A program made the translations under genes and the position numbers. This document shows positions 4,881 through 7,489 of a DNA stretch of 7,489 nucleotides, piece by piece. The number at the start of each line of letters is the position of its first letter. Position 1 is the first letter of the stretch. Below the pieces are notes generated by a model, which was given only the letters and a program-made list of their open reading frames with translations, made no database searches and was not told the origin of the DNA. This stretch comes from Acidobacteriaceae bacterium (GTDB lineage Bacteria > Acidobacteriota > Terriglobia > Terriglobales > Acidobacteriaceae), in assembly GCA_003140655.1 (NCBI GenBank), contig PLKR01000071.1, forward strand, positions 18,281 through 25,769. Reading direction: 5' to 3'.

Positions 4881-5921
4881 GCTATGCGAGTTGAATCTCC
4901 ATTGACCCCTTTTCTAGAGCAGCTCCGGACCCTGCACTTCATCAGCGATCTGGATTTCTCTCCGAAGAACCTTGGCCGCGATCAAGGAATCGACGGCACC
5001 CTCAAGGTGCGCACTCCCAAAGGAACTTACTCCTTCCTCGTGGAACAGAAGCGGTCGTATCTGGACCGAGGGATACTCAATGCCCTCGTCGCTCATGCCA
5101 AACTCTATGCAAGAGTACATCGCAAGCCCCTCTTGCTGTTGGCACGCTACATCCCCCGGCCTTCTGCCGAGCGATTGATCGAATCACGAATAAACTTTGT
5201 GGACCAAGCTGGCAACATGCACCTCGTGCTCGGTCAAAACTATGAGCGTACGATCATCGGAAACAAAGAGAATGCCGTTTCAAAAGAAGGCAAGAGGGTC
5301 AGCCCCGCAATCGCTCAGTTGTTGTTCACCTTTGCCACGAAGGAACTAGCGGGAAGCTGGTCCGTGCGTCAACTGGCTGAAGCGTCCGGATTGAGCAAAA
5401 GCAATGTTGCGAAGGTTCGACAGCAGTTGGTCGAGCGCGGAGTACTGCGAGAATCGGGGCACTGCTTTGATATCAGCGACAAATCGCGATTACAGGACGA
5501 GCTGTTGAGAGGATATGAGTTCGCTCTGCGTCCGAAACTTCTAATCGGGCGTTTCCGGTCCTCCGACAGAGACCTAGACGACATGCTCGCTAGCGTCCGA
5601 AAGCCTTTTGCAGACCTATCAATTCGGTGGTCGGTAACTGGCGGGCCGGCTGCTCAGGCTCTCCAGAAGTTTTATCGAGGGTTGGAACTGCCAATCTTCG
5701 TCGACTCGTTCCCTGACCAACTTCGTCGTCAGTTGCGGATCATTCCTGACAAGGCAGGGCCACTCATTTTTCTGCGTTCCTTCGGTACCATCCCGTTTTG
5801 GCGAGAAATCGAGCCGTTCCCTCTCGCGCATCCGTGGTTGATCTATGCCGAGCTGATGTATTCTTTCGATCCGAGAGCGCACGAAGCGGCGGAAGAACTC
5901 AAACGCGAGTTCCTCTCCTGA
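4875..5921 (+). CDS. AbiEi-type antitoxin/regulator (AbiEi_2-like) with nuclease-like N-terminal domain
   Basis: A 348-residue protein, the likely antitoxin of a type IV toxin-antitoxin pair. Layout (ATG 4875): residues 1-125 resemble a restriction-endonuclease fold, with GIDGTLKV (Asp40) and SFLVEQKRSYL (Glu57, Lys59) forming a D...ExK pattern, then LLLLARYIPRPSAERL and NFVDQAGNMHLVLG. Residues 143-195 form a winged helix: PAIAQLLFTFATKEL, VRQLAEASGLSKSNVAKVRQ, LVERGVL. A C-terminal domain follows (LLRGYEFALRPKLLIGRFRS, WSVTGGPAAQAL, LPIFVDSF). As I remember it, this order (ExK region, FVDQAGN, wHTH, LRPKLLxGRxR) is that of AbiEi_2/DUF2186 (COG4861). An in-frame TTG extension to 4794 crosses the operator and is rejected. 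ATG 4884 is an equally possible start and fits the -10 box better. Three nucleotides separate its stop from the partner gene. Confidence 0.75.
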   Translation: MDAMRVESPLTPFLEQLRTLHFISDLDFSPKNLGRDQGIDGTLKVRTPKGTYSFLVEQKRSYLDRGILNALVAHAKLYARVHRKPLLLLARYIPRPSAERLIESRINFVDQAGNMHLVLGQNYERTIIGNKENAVSKEGKRVSPAIAQLLFTFATKELAGSWSVRQLAEASGLSKSNVAKVRQQLVERGVLRESGHCFDISDKSRLQDELLRGYEFALRPKLLIGRFRSSDRDLDDMLASVRKPFADLSIRWSVTGGPAAQALQKFYRGLELPIFVDSFPDQLRRQLRIIPDKAGPLIFLRSFGTIPFWREIEPFPLAHPWLIYAELMYSFDPRAHEAAEELKREFLS

Positions 5922-5924
5922 GCA

Positions 5925-6716
5925 ATGCCCGAACTTACCGACAACCAAATCGCTGACCTCCGAGTCCTGCAACACCGTTGTGCGGCCCTTGGAGCGGAGC
6001 TTGTAATCATCGGGGCCATTGCGTACCAGATACATTTTCCAGCGGAGTCCCGGCATACCGGAGACATCGATTTCGCCGTCGCCTTGGACCTTGACGAATT
6101 CGCAGAGCTGGAACGTCGACTTCTTGCAGACGGCTGGGTCCGTTTCGCAAACCGTGAGCACCGATGGCGGAGCGCCCAGGCAACGATCCTGGACCTGATC
6201 CCAGCTGGACCCAAGCTTCGGGAAGCCAAGCGGATCACATGGCCCATTAGTCAGTTCACGATGAGTCTGGTGGGATTCGACCACGTATTCGCGACCGCTC
6301 AGCCGGTTCAACTTGCTCCAGATCTCACGCTGAAAGTGATCTCATCGACGGCGCTGATGCTGCTGAAAATCGTCGCGTTCATGGACGATCCGCAGCGGCG
6401 AGTCAAGGACCTGGATGACATACGAGGTCTCCTTGTGCAATATGAAGCTGACAGCAAGCGGATCTTTTCGGACGTAGTGATAGATGCCGCGCTCCAGGAC
6501 TATGGACTGGCTCCCGCCTTTCTGATGGGTCTCGACCTGCGTGCGCTTTGCGCGGACGACGAAGTACAGATTGTCCACGCGTTTCTCGAAGCGATGAATG
6601 AAGCCAATCCAGCGTGGATGACGTTCGTCCGTGCCAGAGGCGTCGGCGACCATGTCGAGGAAGACGCTCGCGCCCAGATCGACACCTTCAGACAAGGTTT
6701 TGATCGGAATGTGTGA
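5925..6716 (+). CDS. AbiEii-like nucleotidyltransferase, putative type IV toxin
   Basis: A 263-residue protein of the DNA polymerase beta-like nucleotidyltransferase superfamily. The catalytic region runs AELVIIGAIAYQIHFPAESR (24-43) then HTGDIDFAVALDLDEF (44-59): the usual hG[G/S] is Gly30-Ala31, the metal-binding pair is Asp47/Asp49, and the third acidic residue is probably Asp90 in ATILDLIPAG. Lys148 in ALMLLKIVAF and the basic-acidic block RRVKDLDDIRGLL (158-170) match the conserved K and R-x-KDLxDI of AbiEii/DUF1814 relatives. Family toxins are thought to transfer nucleotides to tRNA or other targets and stop growth; the target here is unknown. The start is ATG 5925, 3 nt after the AbiEi stop with no clear Shine-Dalgarno, so translational coupling is likely. 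The C-terminal half is helical with no motif I recognise. It is well preserved compared with upstream genes. Confidence 0.75.
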   Translation: MPELTDNQIADLRVLQHRCAALGAELVIIGAIAYQIHFPAESRHTGDIDFAVALDLDEFAELERRLLADGWVRFANREHRWRSAQATILDLIPAGPKLREAKRITWPISQFTMSLVGFDHVFATAQPVQLAPDLTLKVISSTALMLLKIVAFMDDPQRRVKDLDDIRGLLVQYEADSKRIFSDVVIDAALQDYGLAPAFLMGLDLRALCADDEVQIVHAFLEAMNEANPAWMTFVRARGVGDHVEEDARAQIDTFRQGFDRNV

Positions 6717-6760
6717 AAGGCAGCAAAACAATGCTCCGGTATGGACGTAAATAGGCGACA

Positions 6761-6816
6761 GGGGACTAACGAGGGACCGGGGACTAGTTGGGGACTAGGG
6801 ACTAAACGAGGGACTG
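6761..6816 (+). repeat. GGGACTA repeat cluster
   Basis: Six GGGAC units fall within about 56 bp: GGGGACTAACGA, GGGACC, GGGGACTAGTT, GGGGACTA, GGGACTAAACGA, GGGACTGA. The outer units share GGGACTAA(A)CGAGGGAC, which suggests internal duplication. Four G-runs at 6773-6800 with loops of 3, 7 and 4 nt fit the common G-quadruplex pattern. Confidence 0.7.
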
Positions 6817-6835
6817 AGGTGCGTTTCTTGCGCGT

Positions 6836-6879
6836 ACTTACAGGTGCTTAGGTGTCATCCGTGCGCGTGTAAGTTTTTT
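6836..6879 (+). terminator. Weak intrinsic-terminator-like hairpin
   Basis: ACTTACA (6836-6842) can pair with TGTAAGT (6868-6874), and six Ts follow (6874-6879). The 25-nt loop is large and the stem is A/T rich, so this is a weak candidate for ending the toxin-antitoxin transcript about 120 nt after the last stop. Confidence 0.3.
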
Positions 6880-7104
6880 CGTATCAGTTTCCCGTTAGGC
6901 TCATAATTCGAAGAGCGAACCGATTCTTCATGGCTAAGCGGCGTAGGTTGAAAGAGGTCGTCATCGGTCTGTTCCATGCTGGAACGGACAATCGGAATGC
7001 TCTTTCAGATGGATAACCGTTGAGAACGCTCATGGAAAGATTACGCTGGGAGAGAACCCTGATAGGATCAGTCCCAACAAAACGGACTGGAGGTCCTCTC
7101 AAAC

Positions 7105-7489
7105 GTGATTAGCCGCCGCAGTTTCCTCGTCGCCAGCGGACTTACCGCGCTCGCTTCGAGCCGAGTGTTTGGCGCCAACGACACTTTGCGTATCGGAGTC
7201 ATCGGGGCCGGCCACCGCATGAGGGGTCTCCTCGACTCGGCCGACAAGGTCGCCGCTTACCAGATTGTGGCCGTCAGCGACGTGTACGGACCCAACCGCG
7301 ACGCGGTCGTGCAACGCTCCGACGGTCTCGCCACGACTCACCTGGATTACCGTGAAGTCTTAACCAAAGACGTGGATGCCGTAATCATTGCGGCACCGGA
7401 CCATTGGCACGTCCGCATGGCGGTCGACGCCCTGGCTGCCGGCAAAGACGTCTATCTGGAAAAGCCGGTCACCCACACCATCGAGGAAG
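7105..7489 (+). CDS. Gfo/Idh/MocA-family oxidoreductase with Tat signal, 3' end outside window
   Basis: The N-terminal 128 codons of an NAD(P)-dependent oxidoreductase, probably acting on sugars or sugar derivatives outside the cytoplasm. ISRRSFLVASGLTALASSRV (2-21) is a twin-arginine signal (SRRSFL). The Rossmann fold follows: NDTLRIGVIGAGHRMRGLLD, with the dinucleotide loop GxGxxxR-G written GAGHRMRG, then QIVAVSDVYGPNRDAV, DVDAVIIAAPDHWHVRMAVD and AAGKDVYLEKPVTHT, where EKP is the hallmark of the family. Many Acidobacteriota and Planctomycetota genomes hold large sets of such Tat-exported paralogues. The GTG at 7105 is the chosen start, with GGAGG at 7089-7093; the reading frame before it lacks family sequence. 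The substrate-binding domain lies beyond the window. It is separated from the toxin-antitoxin genes by a 388-nt gap and is probably an unrelated host gene. Confidence 0.9.
   Translation, partial: MISRRSFLVASGLTALASSRVFGANDTLRIGVIGAGHRMRGLLDSADKVAAYQIVAVSDVYGPNRDAVVQRSDGLATTHLDYREVLTKDVDAVIIAAPDHWHVRMAVDALAAGKDVYLEKPVTHTIEE

Larger units (their letters stand above)
6717..7104 (+). other. Intergenic region without a recognised gene
   Basis: 388 nt between the nucleotidyltransferase and oxidoreductase genes. It holds the GGGACTA cluster (6761-6816) and a weak hairpin with a T tail (6836-6879). From 6880 to 7080 I see no gene, tRNA or clear promoter; a 29-codon frame starting MAKRRRLKEVV at about 6930 is too short and unconserved to call. 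Near the end, GGAGG (7089-7093) serves the next gene, and CAGTCC/GGACTG (7069-7074, 7084-7089) can pair just upstream of it. Confidence 0.6.

Noticed and set aside
5619..6311. 230-codon open frame on the minus strand
   Set aside because: It lies antisense to the AbiEi and nucleotidyltransferase genes, both of which have clear family motifs; its translation has no recognisable domain.
6761..6816. GGGACTA array as a CRISPR or iteron origin
   Set aside because: Units are 6-12 bp with irregular spacing, and there is no replication gene nearby.
3811..6830. att-type direct repeats flanking the integrase and the module
   Set aside because: By eye I found no shared repeat of useful length at the two ends and no tRNA gene in the window; the element's borders cannot be fixed.
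6930..7017. Short frame MAKRRRLKEVVIGLFHAG resembling the start of an IS3-type transposase
   Set aside because: Only the basic start is similar; the expected helix-turn-helix does not follow, and the frame stops after 29 codons.
1..7489. CRISPR arrays, tRNA or rRNA genes
   Set aside because: No regularly spaced repeats with unique spacers, and no cloverleaf or rRNA-like segments, were noticed.

Overview
The window looks like an accessory stretch of a soil-type bacterial chromosome. Acidobacteriota (Solibacter/Bryobacter-like) is my best guess, from the protein style: an ArsR regulator with an LAHPARRRVLL core, ArsR-VOC gene strings, a Tat-exported Gfo/Idh/MocA oxidoreductase, and GGGACTA and AGAAGTC intergenic repeats. 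This is an inference from remembered families, not a measured assignment.

Layout. 1-365: the 3' end of a TPR-type gene, broken by one missing base. 362-676: a small putative exported protein of unknown function. 657-1803: an ArsR-family regulator, frameshifted near 834, followed by two VOC (glyoxalase-fold) genes with near-identical Shine-Dalgarno leaders. 1804-2710: a mosaic. A roughly 51-residue N-terminal stub of a GlxA/FtrA-type regulator lies on the minus strand, cut off next to an unrelated fragment, and diverges from an intact rhodanese gene. 2724-3152: an NTF2/SnoaL-like protein. 3268-3810: the N-terminal half of a Cys/Met-metabolism PLP enzyme. It is cut before its catalytic lysine and fused in frame to the C-terminal half of a tyrosine recombinase (3811-4363), which is itself frameshifted near 4117.

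4438-6716 is the main item: an apparently intact three-gene module. It has a small XRE/HipB-like regulator, a winged-helix AbiEi-type protein (resembling the AbiEi_2/DUF2186 family as I remember it) with a nuclease-like D...ExK pattern in its N-terminal domain, and a nucleotidyltransferase of AbiEii type that starts 3 nt after the AbiEi stop. The gap before the AbiEi gene holds a perfect 17-bp palindrome, a third half-site and a nested 9-bp inverted repeat, all overlapping a plausible promoter. The layout fits an autoregulated type IV toxin-antitoxin or abortive-infection module carried in beside a now-dead integrase.

6717-7104 is non-coding. It holds a GGGACTA repeat cluster that meets the usual G-quadruplex pattern and a weak terminator-like hairpin. 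7105 to the end is the start of a Tat-signal Gfo/Idh/MocA oxidoreductase that runs off the window.

The genes upstream of 4363 are unusually damaged: three single-base frameshifts, two truncations and one chimera. The module from 4488 to 6716 reads cleanly. That contrast suggests either a decaying insertion hot spot in which only the toxin-antitoxin module is kept, or an error-prone assembly; the sequence alone cannot fully separate the two.
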